Part shown: in pieces, positions 1-6,886 of the stretch | How the letters are laid out: every line of letters begins with the position of its first letter | How positions within the stretch are numbered: position 1 is the first letter of the stretch | Origin: Bacteroidota bacterium | GTDB taxonomy: Bacteria; Bacteroidota; Bacteroidia; B-17B0; Aurantibacillaceae | Assembly: GCA_013298715.1 (NCBI GenBank) | Contig: JAAFIQ010000001.1 | Location: 1-64,000, forward strand | DNA length: 64,000 nucleotides | Reading direction: 5' to 3' | Notes under the pieces: model-generated | Told to the model about the DNA's origin: nothing | The model's input: only the letters and a program-made list of their open reading frames with translations | Databases searched by the model: none | Made by a program: the position numbers and the translations under genes

Positions 1-122
1 CCAAGGCGTAATCTCTTTGTTAGTGTACGATACATCGAATTCCATATGAAAAATTTTCTAATGCTAAGCGTTAGGATTTATTCAGGTAATTTAAACACTT
101 TTTTTCTATTACGTAATCTGGG

Positions 123-154
123 TTAAACTACTGTGTTAATTTTGGGGACCAGCA
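123..154 (-). repeat. Solo terminal inverted repeat of the IS3-family element
   Basis: These 32 bases, plus the following TA (34 bp in all), are identical to 5820-5853, the orfA-side end of the IS element in this window, and lie in the same orientation. The bases just inside the repeat (to the left) do not match the interior of the intact copy, so only the terminus is shared. It could be a decayed IS, a related IS, or a MITE using the same ends whose body lies left of the window. Confidence 0.8.
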
Positions 155-290
155 TATTACGTTTAGGTCGATACGTTGTGGTCGATGCGTTAAGGTCGAG
201 GACGAGATTAACATAACGTGCTTGCCGTGTGTCGGCCATTAAATGAAAAAACTTTATAGTAAAGATGTCTTAACGCACCACGCAATGAGA

Positions 291-420
291 GCTAACGGTT
301 GGCGGCTTTGCGAAGAAGCGGATTTCGGAGCACTAAACTGTCAACATACCACAAAAGCTGATGCGAGGTAGAATGTTCAATTAGCCACTGAACCCGCTTT
401 TTTGCAAAACCGCTGTTAGC
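291..420. repeat. attC-like / MITE-like imperfect palindrome
   Basis: The element starts with GCTAAC (291-296) and ends with GTTAGC (415-420). The outer arms pair imperfectly: GCGGCTTTGCGAAGAAGCGG on the left resembles the reverse complement of the right arm, GCGGTTTTGCAAAAAAGCGG. Total length (130 bp) and the AAC...GTT ends resemble integron attC recombination sites, although the flanking bases do not fit the RYYYAAC/GTTRRRY consensus exactly. A non-autonomous mobile repeat is an equally good explanation. It lies 135 bp downstream of the R-M operon. Confidence 0.5.
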
Positions 421-555
421 ACTTCGCCCTTCTTTTCTGTCGTTGTTGTTCGCTGTCATTTCGTATCTGTCTTGGTGCTGTTGCTTGGTGGCTCTTTTGC
501 TGTTTTTTGCTTGGCTTTGAGCGGTTGGAAAAACTGCAAATGTGCCACCAAATGT

Positions 556-1368
556 TTAGGTGTTTACAGAATGATATATTGCCTTTTCTTCTAAAAACAT
601 TCTTAGTTGCTCGTCTTGTTGTAGCAACTTTTCAGAATAAACGACTTTACCGTTTATAGATATTCCGTTTATTCTGTTTTGAGCAATTTCAAAATATACT
701 GGGCTAATTTCAAAACCAATGAAATTTCGTTTAAGTCTTTTGGCTACAACTCCTGTCGTTCCGCTTCCTGTAAATGGGTCAAGAATTGTGTCGCCTTGTT
801 TGCTACCTAACAAAATAATTCTTTCTATAAGTGTTTCGGGTTTTTCGGTTGGATGCGAAGTTTTGTGTCTTTCTGCATTTATTTCCCAAAGGTTTCGCAT
901 TTGTTTTCCTCCATTTATCATTTTTGCAGTGTCGTAATCAAAGTAATATTTCTTTGATTTACTAGCAATCCAAATTAGCTCTGTCGATAGTGCAAGACGA
1001 TTTTTTGACAATAACGGTGCAGCATTTCTTTTGAACCAAATTACATCATTAACAATCCATAAGTTTAATTTTTTCAAAATTACACCTATTGAGGGGTGAT
1101 TGTGCAAAGTTCCCGAAATCCAAATTGTTCCGTCATCTGCTAAAACTCGGATACATTCTTTTACCCACGTTTCGTTAAACTCGTGAATATCTTCAATTAT
1201 ATCCCAATCGCCTTTGTCACAAGTAACCATTTTTCCGCTTTGTACGGTTTGAAATGTTGCTCCCGATAAATTATAAGGTGGGTCAGCAAAAATTTGATTG
1301 ACACTTCCCGAAGGAATTTTTTTCAGAAGTTCAATACAGTGTCTGAGTTGTAATTTTATATCAGACAT
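556..1368 (-). CDS. DNA methyltransferase (N6-adenine/N4-cytosine type) of the R-M locus
   Basis: 270 aa. Transfers a methyl group from S-adenosylmethionine to a DNA base to protect host DNA from the cognate nuclease. The catalytic motif DPPY is at residues 29-32 and the SAM-binding motif DPFTGSGTTG at about 197-206, with HPTEKPETLIERI before it; this order (motif IV first, motif I last) is that of the beta-class N-4/N-6 methylase family. It is the last gene of the minus-strand R-M operon and its ATG overlaps the end of a decayed second methyltransferase. No lesion is visible. Target base and recognition sequence cannot be read from the sequence. Confidence 0.9.
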   Translation of the reverse strand: MSDIKLQLRHCIELLKKIPSGSVNQIFADPPYNLSGATFQTVQSGKMVTCDKGDWDIIEDIHEFNETWVKECIRVLADDGTIWISGTLHNHPSIGVILKKLNLWIVNDVIWFKRNAAPLLSKNRLALSTELIWIASKSKKYYFDYDTAKMINGGKQMRNLWEINAERHKTSHPTEKPETLIERIILLGSKQGDTILDPFTGSGTTGVVAKRLKRNFIGFEISPVYFEIAQNRINGISINGKVVYSEKLLQQDEQLRMFLEEKAIYHSVNT

Positions 1369-1879
1369 ATTCTTTCTTTTTTGGGTTTAAACGTTCTTCT
1401 GCTATTTCTAAATAGTCAGAATTATTCTCTATTCCAATCCAATTTCTTTTTAATTTTTTTGCGACAAAACCCATTGTTCCTGATCCAAAAAATGGGTCAA
1501 GTACAATGTCTTTTTCATTTGAAGATGCTTTAATTATTAGTTCTAAAAGTCATTCAGGTTTTTGTGTTGGGTGTAAAGCACGACCATTTTCTCCTCGCAA
1601 TCTTTCTTTTCCTTGAACGATTGGAAGTTCAATAAAATCAAGGAAATCTCGCATTTGCTTATCTATTCCCTCTTTGGTTTTGTTTGGGTTGAATTTTTTA
1701 ACTTCATCATAATTGAAAACCCAATTTTTCCCTTTCACAAACCAACAAACAAATTCTGTTGAATGTGTGTAAGTTCGTTTTGTAATATTTGGCATTGCAT
1801 TTACTTTATACCAAGTCAAAATATTGTTAAGTTTAAAACCAATTTTTTTTGCTTCAACTAAAATTTCCTAAATCTTCAT
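1361..1879 (-). pseudogene. Decayed second DNA methyltransferase
   Basis: A start codon (1879-1877) overlaps the stop of the upstream gene and is followed by only two codons before an in-frame TAG. The frame then continues with methyltransferase sequence (KKIGFKLNNILTWYK, THSTEFVCWFVKGKNW, HPTQKPE). The N-terminal part that should carry the DPPY catalytic motif is missing. A second lesion, TGA at 1552-1550, interrupts the gene immediately after HPTQKPE. Beyond it the frame remains open to 1361 and encodes VLDPFFGSGTMGFVAKKLKR, the SAM-binding motif. Two independent lesions and the lost catalytic motif mean it cannot be active. It is a relative, not a duplicate, of the intact methyltransferase downstream. 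Confidence 0.88.
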
Positions 1880-2106
1880 TTGTAATAATCAGGATTAAAT
1901 ACTCCTTCTGTTGTGAACTTATCAAGTTTATCAATGATTGCATTTGCATTAACATCAAATCCCATTTTTTCAAGAGAATAAATAACACTTACTAATTTAT
2001 GGTATGATTTTTCTCCAGATTTTGAAAGTCCTGTATATTCTAAATATGGCTTTTTTGATCCAAGTTTTTGTAAAACTTCAAATAAAGCATTGCTATCTTC
2101 CAACAT
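1876..2106 (-). CDS. Small hypothetical protein in the R-M operon
   Basis: 76 aa, charged, predicted mostly helical, no signal peptide or membrane segment. Not recognised. Its start overlaps the end of the PLD-type nuclease gene by 14 bp and its stop overlaps the start codon of the decayed methyltransferase, so it is translationally coupled inside the operon. It could be a small accessory subunit, or the remnant C-terminal domain of a larger protein; the sequence does not decide between these. Confidence 0.55.
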   Translation of the reverse strand: MLEDSNALFEVLQKLGSKKPYLEYTGLSKSGEKSYHKLVSVIYSLEKMGFDVNANAIIDKLDKFTTEGVFNPDYYK

Positions 2107-3019
2107 AATTTTTAGCTTTTTCGGTTAGACAATAAAGACCTCTGCCTGTTCTTCTAAAAAGTTGCATATTATCTTTGTGAGTGCTGTTTTCTTCGTGTTT
2201 ATTTAGTTCTCCTCTGATTGTATTGAAAATCGTATCCATTTTCATATTAAGATTTTGTTTCTCAATTATTTGAGGTAATTTTTCATACATTTCTTCGAGT
2301 GAAACTTCACTTATTCCATTTTTACTTTTCTCTGAAATAAATTCAATGATAACTTTTTTCAATGATGGAACTGTTCCCGGCAGTTTTTGTTCTTCGTTCC
2401 TAAGTTGTTTTAATTCGGATTGTATTCCTTTATCAAGAATATTCTCTGATTTCTCAATTTCCTTTTTAATTCCACCATATCTTTCAATATAATCTTTGCT
2501 TGGTTTAAAAATACTGTCAGTAAATTTTATTTCATTGTAAATCGCTTGTAATTGAGAAAAATATTTGGGTTTATCTTCTCTAAAAACGCTATTTACTTCA
2601 AAATTTGAAGTTAAACCACCGCTTGTCAAATTTGAAGAACCTACAATAGAGGTAAATTTTGTATTTTTTGAGAGTGCAGTTTCAAACAAATAAATTTTTG
2701 GATGAAATATTAAATCATTGTAATTATCCCGTTTATCTCCAAAACAATAAAAACTAAAATTCTTATTTGTGTCTTCTATCTCTTTCAAAGCTAATAATGC
2801 TTTTGTATCAGTCGTTTTAAAATCAAGACCTGCAATAAGTTCAATTTGAGCATTATTGACATTCATTGCATATTCAAAAGATTTATAAATTTCATCAATA
2901 CCTGTTCTTCTCACAAATGCAATCGCCATTTTGACTTGTGTACTTTCAATCAGTTCACTTTTCAAAACATCAACGAGTGAATAATTTGTATTGGATAATA
3001 TTTGAATTTTTTCTGACAT
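2093..3019 (-). CDS. Phospholipase-D-superfamily nuclease, probable restriction endonuclease subunit
   Basis: 308 aa. The N-terminal ~200 residues look like a PLD-fold nuclease with a single active-site motif: H106-P-K108 (FHPKIYLF), then GSSNLTSGGL (N130) and an acidic E141. This arrangement matches the metal-independent PLD restriction enzymes of the BfiI/NgoFVII type, known to cut as dimers with one HKD-like motif per chain. The last ~90 residues (about 215-308) look like a winged-helix/HARE-type DNA-binding domain rather than the B3-like domain of BfiI. The gene lies 3 bp after the AlwI-like gene and overlaps the next small ORF. No truncation is seen. Its role in restriction is inferred from motif plus context. 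Confidence 0.75.
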   Translation of the reverse strand: MSEKIQILSNTNYSLVDVLKSELIESTQVKMAIAFVRRTGIDEIYKSFEYAMNVNNAQIELIAGLDFKTTDTKALLALKEIEDTNKNFSFYCFGDKRDNYNDLIFHPKIYLFETALSKNTKFTSIVGSSNLTSGGLTSNFEVNSVFREDKPKYFSQLQAIYNEIKFTDSIFKPSKDYIERYGGIKKEIEKSENILDKGIQSELKQLRNEEQKLPGTVPSLKKVIIEFISEKSKNGISEVSLEEMYEKLPQIIEKQNLNMKMDTIFNTIRGELNKHEENSTHKDNMQLFRRTGRGLYCLTEKAKNYVGR

Positions 3020-3022
3020 AAA

Positions 3023-4111
3023 TTAAGCGGCAATTTTATTTTCAAAAATTAATTGTCTTGTGTTCAAATCTCTGTACTCCTCAAAAAGAGAAAGTTTTTT
3101 GATGAACATATACAGAACGTGGAAGTTTACAACAAAAATTTCTTCATCTTCTGAAGAAATCAAAGATGTATTTTCAAAAAATCCAATGATTTTTTTCCAA
3201 TTAGAAGAGTTGTTTAAAGCAGTTGTGTCGAACAAACTTTCTAAGTAATAACTCGGTTTTTTGCTTGAAATATCTTTGTGTCTTGATTTTAATTTGTCTT
3301 GAATAAACTTTTTCTTTTTCGCTTCATTCCAAATTTCTTTATTCAACCAATAGGAATAAATGTCGTGAAAAAGTGCAATTGTTTCGTTTTTAAATGTGTT
3401 TCCTTTTCCGTGCGGAAGTAAAGCATACAAGAGTTCTTTTAGTTCATTTTTATCAGAAATACTATGAGTAGCAAAAAAATGCGTAGCATTTTTTGCTACA
3501 ATATTTGTATTCTCTGAATTGAGTGCAGATTGATAAACAGTTTCTTTATAATCCGAATGTTTTTTGTAGTTTTTTATGTTGTCAATCAGTTCTTTTTTTG
3601 TTTGTGAACCTGACCAAACATAAGTAACAAAGTCAATCGGTAATTCGTTGTTAAATTCAATGATTGAGTAGATTAGCGACAGCAAAGGAAGAACTTCAAA
3701 ATCATTTTGCTGGTATTTCAAAAACTGTTTTAGGTAAGTAAAACTTTCATTTGAAATATCAATTTCGTTAGTTTCAAAATTTAAAGAATTTGCCAATAAT
3801 TCTAATCCTGCAGTTGTAATAATTCGTTCGTCTGTTGTGAATCCTAACTGCGAAATGAATCCTGTCTTTACTCTTACATCTTTATCAGAACTAACTTTGT
3901 TATCTGTTTTAATGTCAAAAATTCCAAGTTCGCCTAACAATGCCCCAAACTTTGATTGGTCTGTTGTTTCCCAATTTTTATTTTGTTTTCTGAACTCAAC
4001 AAGTGCGTTCAAAATTTTGACATAGGTTGCTCTCGGGTCGCTTAATCTTGCTCCTGTGTTGCCAAATGAAATTAAGCCACTATTTGCTGTTATTTTTTTG
4101 AAATCGTTCAT
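3023..4111 (-). CDS. Putative AlwI-like restriction protein (DNA-recognition part?)
   Basis: 362 aa, soluble. The first ~110 residues contain SFGNTGARLSDPR, a helical segment with a Q...FG.LL pattern, then an LGF...ITTAGLELL segment. From memory this resembles the N-terminal part of AlwI-family type IIS enzymes. No clear PD-(D/E)xK nuclease motif could be found in the remainder, and the chain is shorter than the AlwI enzymes I recall. It sits between the XRE regulator (1-bp gap) and the PLD nuclease (3-bp gap), which suggests it supplies recognition while the PLD protein cuts. Family assignment is tentative. Confidence 0.5.
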   Translation of the reverse strand: MNDFKKITANSGLISFGNTGARLSDPRATYVKILNALVEFRKQNKNWETTDQSKFGALLGELGIFDIKTDNKVSSDKDVRVKTGFISQLGFTTDERIITTAGLELLANSLNFETNEIDISNESFTYLKQFLKYQQNDFEVLPLLSLIYSIIEFNNELPIDFVTYVWSGSQTKKELIDNIKNYKKHSDYKETVYQSALNSENTNIVAKNATHFFATHSISDKNELKELLYALLPHGKGNTFKNETIALFHDIYSYWLNKEIWNEAKKKKFIQDKLKSRHKDISSKKPSYYLESLFDTTALNNSSNWKKIIGFFENTSLISSEDEEIFVVNFHVLYMFIKKLSLFEEYRDLNTRQLIFENKIAA

Positions 4112-4112
4112 A

Positions 4113-4439
4113 TTAAAATTTCAGCTCACCTTGTTTTACGTTGGTGCTTTTCAGATAATTTACTTTTTCTTCTGCTACAATTAGCGTTTCAATAGAACAA
4201 TTATAAGCATACATTTTCTTTGCGAATTGGTCTCCAAAATATTCTACTTTCAATTTTTCAATGTCAAGGTCTAAAGCGTTTGCCAAATTGTCTAAACATT
4301 TTTCGTCAAACTCTTTTTTGCCTGTTTCGATTTTGCTCAAAGCACCTGAGTCGATGCCAAGTTTTGCACCTAATTGAGTTAGAGTTAATCCTTTTTCGGT
4401 TCTTAATTTTCTAATGTATTCACCAAAATTTGTTTCCAT
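4113..4439 (-). CDS. XRE-family transcriptional regulator of the R-M operon
   Basis: 108 aa. Residues about 8-62 form a classical helix-turn-helix of the Cro/C1 type (IRKLRTEKGLTLTQLGAKLG, then ALSKIETGKKEF). Such proteins at the head of R-M operons (C proteins) usually delay or limit nuclease expression. It is the first gene of the operon, and the AlwI-like gene starts 1 bp after its stop. Direct and inverted repeats that could be its operators lie directly upstream and overlap the probable promoter. The ~45-residue C-terminal extension beyond the HTH is longer than in minimal C proteins and has no obvious family. Confidence 0.85.
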   Translation of the reverse strand: METNFGEYIRKLRTEKGLTLTQLGAKLGIDSGALSKIETGKKEFDEKCLDNLANALDLDIEKLKVEYFGDQFAKKMYAYNCSIETLIVAEEKVNYLKSTNVKQGELKF

Positions 4440-4500
4440 TGTCTTGAAGATATTGTCTTGACGTTTTTTGCAAAAGTATAAATTATTATTCTTTTATACT
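4438..4500 (-). promoter_or_regulatory. Promoter and candidate operators of the R-M operon
   Basis: On the minus strand a Bacteroidota-type -7 box, TACTTTTG, lies at 4478-4471. It is overlapped by an inverted repeat, AGTATAAA/TTTATACT (4475-4482 and 4493-4500). Downstream, a perfect 10-bp direct repeat, TCAAGACAAT, occurs twice 14 bp apart (4461-4452 and 4447-4438), the second copy running into the start codon of the XRE gene. This arrangement suits autoregulation by the XRE protein. The leader would be only about 25 nt. Confidence 0.55.
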
Positions 4501-4599
4501 AACTTTTTAAAGACAAATTTTAAAGTATGCTGGTATCCAAACTTAGAACAATAGTTTGACCTTTCAAAGGTACTTTTTTTAAGTTAATATACACACAGT

Positions 4600-4667
4600 C
4601 ATAAAACGGGAGGTAACTTTTTTTCTGCCCATAAAAGGCAGAGAAAAAAAGTTATCCTCGTTTTATG
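4600..4667 (-). terminator. Long imperfect hairpin at the 3' end of the IS transposase gene
   Basis: CATAAAACGGGAGGTAACTT... at 4600 pairs with ...AAGTTATCCTCGTTTTATG ending at 4667, giving two ~30-bp arms with a few mismatches and a short CATAAAA loop. The structure includes the orfB stop codon and lies before the IS end. It could end IS transcription or shield the transposase from read-through from outside. Confidence 0.55.
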
Positions 4668-5514
4668 CAGCTGTTTTAATTTCATTATACATTTCTCTTG
4701 GTGTTTTGTATTTCATTGTTTCATGTGGTCTATCTTGATTGTAAAATTTAAAATATTTTTTAATTCCTGTTTCTAATTCTGTTACAGCTGTATAGCATTT
4801 CAAGTAAATATCCTCGTACTTAACACTCCCCCACAAGCGCTCTATCCAAATATTATCAAGCGCTCTGCCTTTGCCGTCCATACTTATTTTTATGTTATTG
4901 TTTTTTAAGTAACTTGTATAATCTTCACTTGTAAATTGGCTTCCTTGGTCGGTATTTACTATTTGCGGTTTGCCATAATCAGCAACCGCTTCTTGTAACA
5001 CACCTAAACACCATTCAGCTGTCATCGTATTACTTAATCCCCATCCTACAACAAAACGTGTGTGAGCGTCTATTATAGCGCATAAATACATAAACCCACG
5101 AGGCATAGCAATGTAAGTAATATCTGTACTCCATACTTGATTTTTCTCAGTTATAGATAAGTTACGAAGTAAATATGGATATATTTTATGCTCTTTGTTT
5201 CTAACACTTGTATTTGGTGTACGATAAATAGTTTGCCAATTCATTACTTTCATTAATCCACTCACTCGCTTTCTACAGGCTTTAAATCCTGCTTTTTGAA
5301 GTATCACACACAACTTTCGTGAACCATAAAAAGGGGTTTCAAAATATTGTTTGTCTAAATATGCCATAATTAATAAGTTTTCCTCACTCTCGGTGGCAGG
5401 CGTCTAGTATACACTACTTCTACTAATTGCTAACAAGACACATTGAGCAGATAAACTTAAGTGAGGGTATGAAACGTCTATCAATGTTCGTTTTTCAGAT
5501 AAACTCTTTACCAT
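4663..5514 (-). pseudogene. IS3-family transposase OrfB (DDE integrase), nonsense-interrupted
   Basis: The reading frame begins at ATG 5514-5512, overlapping the end of orfA, and would encode 283 aa. Codon 37 is TAG (5406-5404), inside a motif that normally reads SSVYY; sequence on both sides is normal (ISRSSVY before, ESEENLLIM after). The part after the stop, from a possible restart at 5367, carries the full DDE core: D in WSTDITYI, D in NTDQGSQF, E in IWIERLWGSVKYE. The OrfAB fusion needed for transposition would end at the stop unless it is read through. Confidence 0.85.
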
Positions 5515-5786
5515 AACTTTTTTTTTAGAAAATCATTCTCAACTTTTAACTTCCCTATTTGAGCATACAATTCGTTTGCTTCTGATTCGGTAATTTTATT
5601 TGTTTTGGTTCCTTTTGAAAAATAATTACTAACATTGTCTAATACTAATTTTTTCCAATTTTTTACAACACTTGGATGAACTTCATACTTACGTGCGATT
5701 TCTTCGATAGTTTGTTTTTCTTTTATTGCCTCTAATCCAACTTTTGTTTTGAATTCGATACTGTGATTCCTTTTTGTTGTACTCAT
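5508..5786 (-). CDS. IS3-family transposase OrfA
   Basis: 92 aa. Contains a helix-turn-helix for binding the IS ends (TIEEIARKYEVHPSVVKNWK, about residues 26-45) and a C-terminal leucine-zipper-like coiled coil (ANELYAQIGKLKVENDFLKK). The gene ends in a slippery A9G stretch (5526-5517 on the minus strand) where a -1 ribosomal frameshift would join it to orfB in the known manner of the IS3 family. It appears intact, so a repressor-like OrfA may still be made although OrfAB cannot. Confidence 0.88.
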   Translation of the reverse strand: MSTTKRNHSIEFKTKVGLEAIKEKQTIEEIARKYEVHPSVVKNWKKLVLDNVSNYFSKGTKTNKITESEANELYAQIGKLKVENDFLKKKLW

Positions 5787-5899
5787 CTTTTTTTAGTTTA
5801 AGTTAGTAATAATTGTCGCTTAAACTACTGTGTTAATTTTGGGGACCAGCATACTAAACGCTTAATTCACTTTTATTATAACACAAAAATTCAAACTTG

Positions 5900-5907
5900 T
5901 AAATTTG
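5900..5907 (+). promoter_or_regulatory. Putative -7 box TAAATTTG
   Basis: Matches the Bacteroidota TAnnTTTG consensus 56 bp before the start of the short ALDH-like gene and 49 bp beyond the IS end. No clear -33 TTTG partner was identified. Confidence 0.4.
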
Positions 5908-5962
5908 ATGCTTAATTTTCATTATTAATTCTAACCAAAACTTATTATATTTACTTGTTATT

Positions 5963-6844
5963 ATGGAAAGATTAAACGTTTTAAAAACATATAAAATATA
6001 TATTGGTGGTGCTTTTCCGAGAACAGAGAGCGGGCGCTATTACGAACTTAAAAACAAAAAAGGGAACACCATTGCCAATATATGTTTGAGTAGTCGTAAA
6101 GATTTTAGAAATGCAGTAGTTGCCGCACGTGGCGCTTTTGGCGCGTGGAGTGGACGAACGGCATTTAACCGTAGTCAAATTTTGTACCGTATTGCCGAGA
6201 TGCTTGAAGGCAGAAAATCGCAATTTATAGAAGAGCTACAATTGCAAGGGCTAACAGCTGTGCAAGCAAAAAACGAAGTGTTGCAAAGTATAGATAGATT
6301 GGTGTATTACGCCGGATGGTGCGATAAATACATGCAAATTTACAGTTCCGTAAATCCAGTTGCCAGTTCTCATTTTAATTTTTCAGTGCCTGAGCCAACA
6401 GGCGTTGTAAGTGTTATAGCGCCAGAATCAACCTCGTTGTTAGGTTTAGTTAGTGTTATTGCACCAATTATTTGTGGTGGAAATGTGTGTGTGGTGTTAG
6501 CTTCAGAAAGTTTGCCTTTATGTGCTATTACCTTTGCTGAAGTGCTTGCAACAAGTGATTTACCTGGAGGCGTAGTAAATATTTTGACTGGTACAAGTAA
6601 TGAATTACATGCTCATTTTTCTAACCACATGGATGTAAATGCGGTAATTTATTGCAGAAACAACGAAAAAGAAAAGCAAACTATTTTTGAAAACGCATCG
6701 TTAAATGTAAAGCGTGCTTTTGATTGGAATAAAAAATGGGAAGATAATACAAATCAAAATCCGTATTTAATTTTGGACACACAAGAAATTAAAACAACTT
6801 GGCACCCTATCGAAAACATTGGTATTGGTGGGGCTAAGTATTGA
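5963..6844 (+). CDS. Short aldehyde-dehydrogenase-like protein lacking the catalytic domain
   Basis: 293 aa against about 480 for normal ALDH. The sequence follows the NAD-binding half (YIGGAFPRTESGRYYELKNK, AFGAWSGRTAFNRSQILYRI, VPEPTGVVSVIAPES) up to LPGGVVNILTG, then ends in an unrelated tail. The catalytic region with the nucleophilic cysteine (GQxC) is absent and the Rossmann part has replacements (VIAPEST where active enzymes usually have AFNFP or PWNFP). From memory, short ALDH-like proteins occur beside full-length ALDH and deoC in some Bacteroidota; here the upstream partner is missing and an IS sits there instead. It may be a non-catalytic partner or scaffold, or a gene in decay. 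Start ATG supported by the upstream promoter box. Confidence 0.7.
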   Translation: MERLNVLKTYKIYIGGAFPRTESGRYYELKNKKGNTIANICLSSRKDFRNAVVAARGAFGAWSGRTAFNRSQILYRIAEMLEGRKSQFIEELQLQGLTAVQAKNEVLQSIDRLVYYAGWCDKYMQIYSSVNPVASSHFNFSVPEPTGVVSVIAPESTSLLGLVSVIAPIICGGNVCVVLASESLPLCAITFAEVLATSDLPGGVVNILTGTSNELHAHFSNHMDVNAVIYCRNNEKEKQTIFENASLNVKRAFDWNKKWEDNTNQNPYLILDTQEIKTTWHPIENIGIGGAKY

Positions 6845-6886
6845 GAGGATGGAGTTTGAACTTAGCCCCTAGTTAGCTACAATTTT

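Larger units (their letters stand above)
1..555. other. Non-coding accessory flank of the R-M locus
   Basis: No convincing gene is seen in these 555 bases. They contain a solo insertion-sequence end (123-154) and a 130-bp imperfect palindrome bounded by GCTAAC/GTTAGC (291-420). The stretch 421-555, just downstream of the methyltransferase stop, is low-complexity and rich in TTGCTG/TTGTTG words. From memory, similar repeat-like spacers occur beside accessory genes in other Bacteroidota; this was not checked. The whole block looks like recombination-prone border DNA. Confidence 0.6.
4528..5851 (-). mobile_element. IS3-family insertion sequence, 1,324 bp
   Basis: Imperfect 32-bp terminal inverted repeats: 4528-4559 begins TGCTGGTATCCAAACTTAGA and the reverse complement of 5820-5851 begins TGCTGGTCCCCAAAATTAAC. 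Between them lie overlapping orfA and orfB on the minus strand joined by a run of nine A and a G, the usual -1 frameshift site of the family. No clear target-site duplication is seen. It is inserted about 30 bp upstream of the R-M promoter region. orfB carries an in-frame stop, so this copy is probably not autonomous. Confidence 0.9.

Noticed and set aside
1-122. Possible decayed IS body left of the solo IS end (shared GTGTACGATA with the orfB region)
   Set aside because: Only about ten bases match and no transposase frame can be followed; chance is likely.
421-555. Possible small gene on the minus strand
   Set aside because: Low-complexity sequence, no start with supporting signals and no similarity recognised.
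3707-3720. TGCTGGTAT resembling the IS terminus inside the AlwI-like gene
   Set aside because: Short match inside an intact coding frame with no second end.
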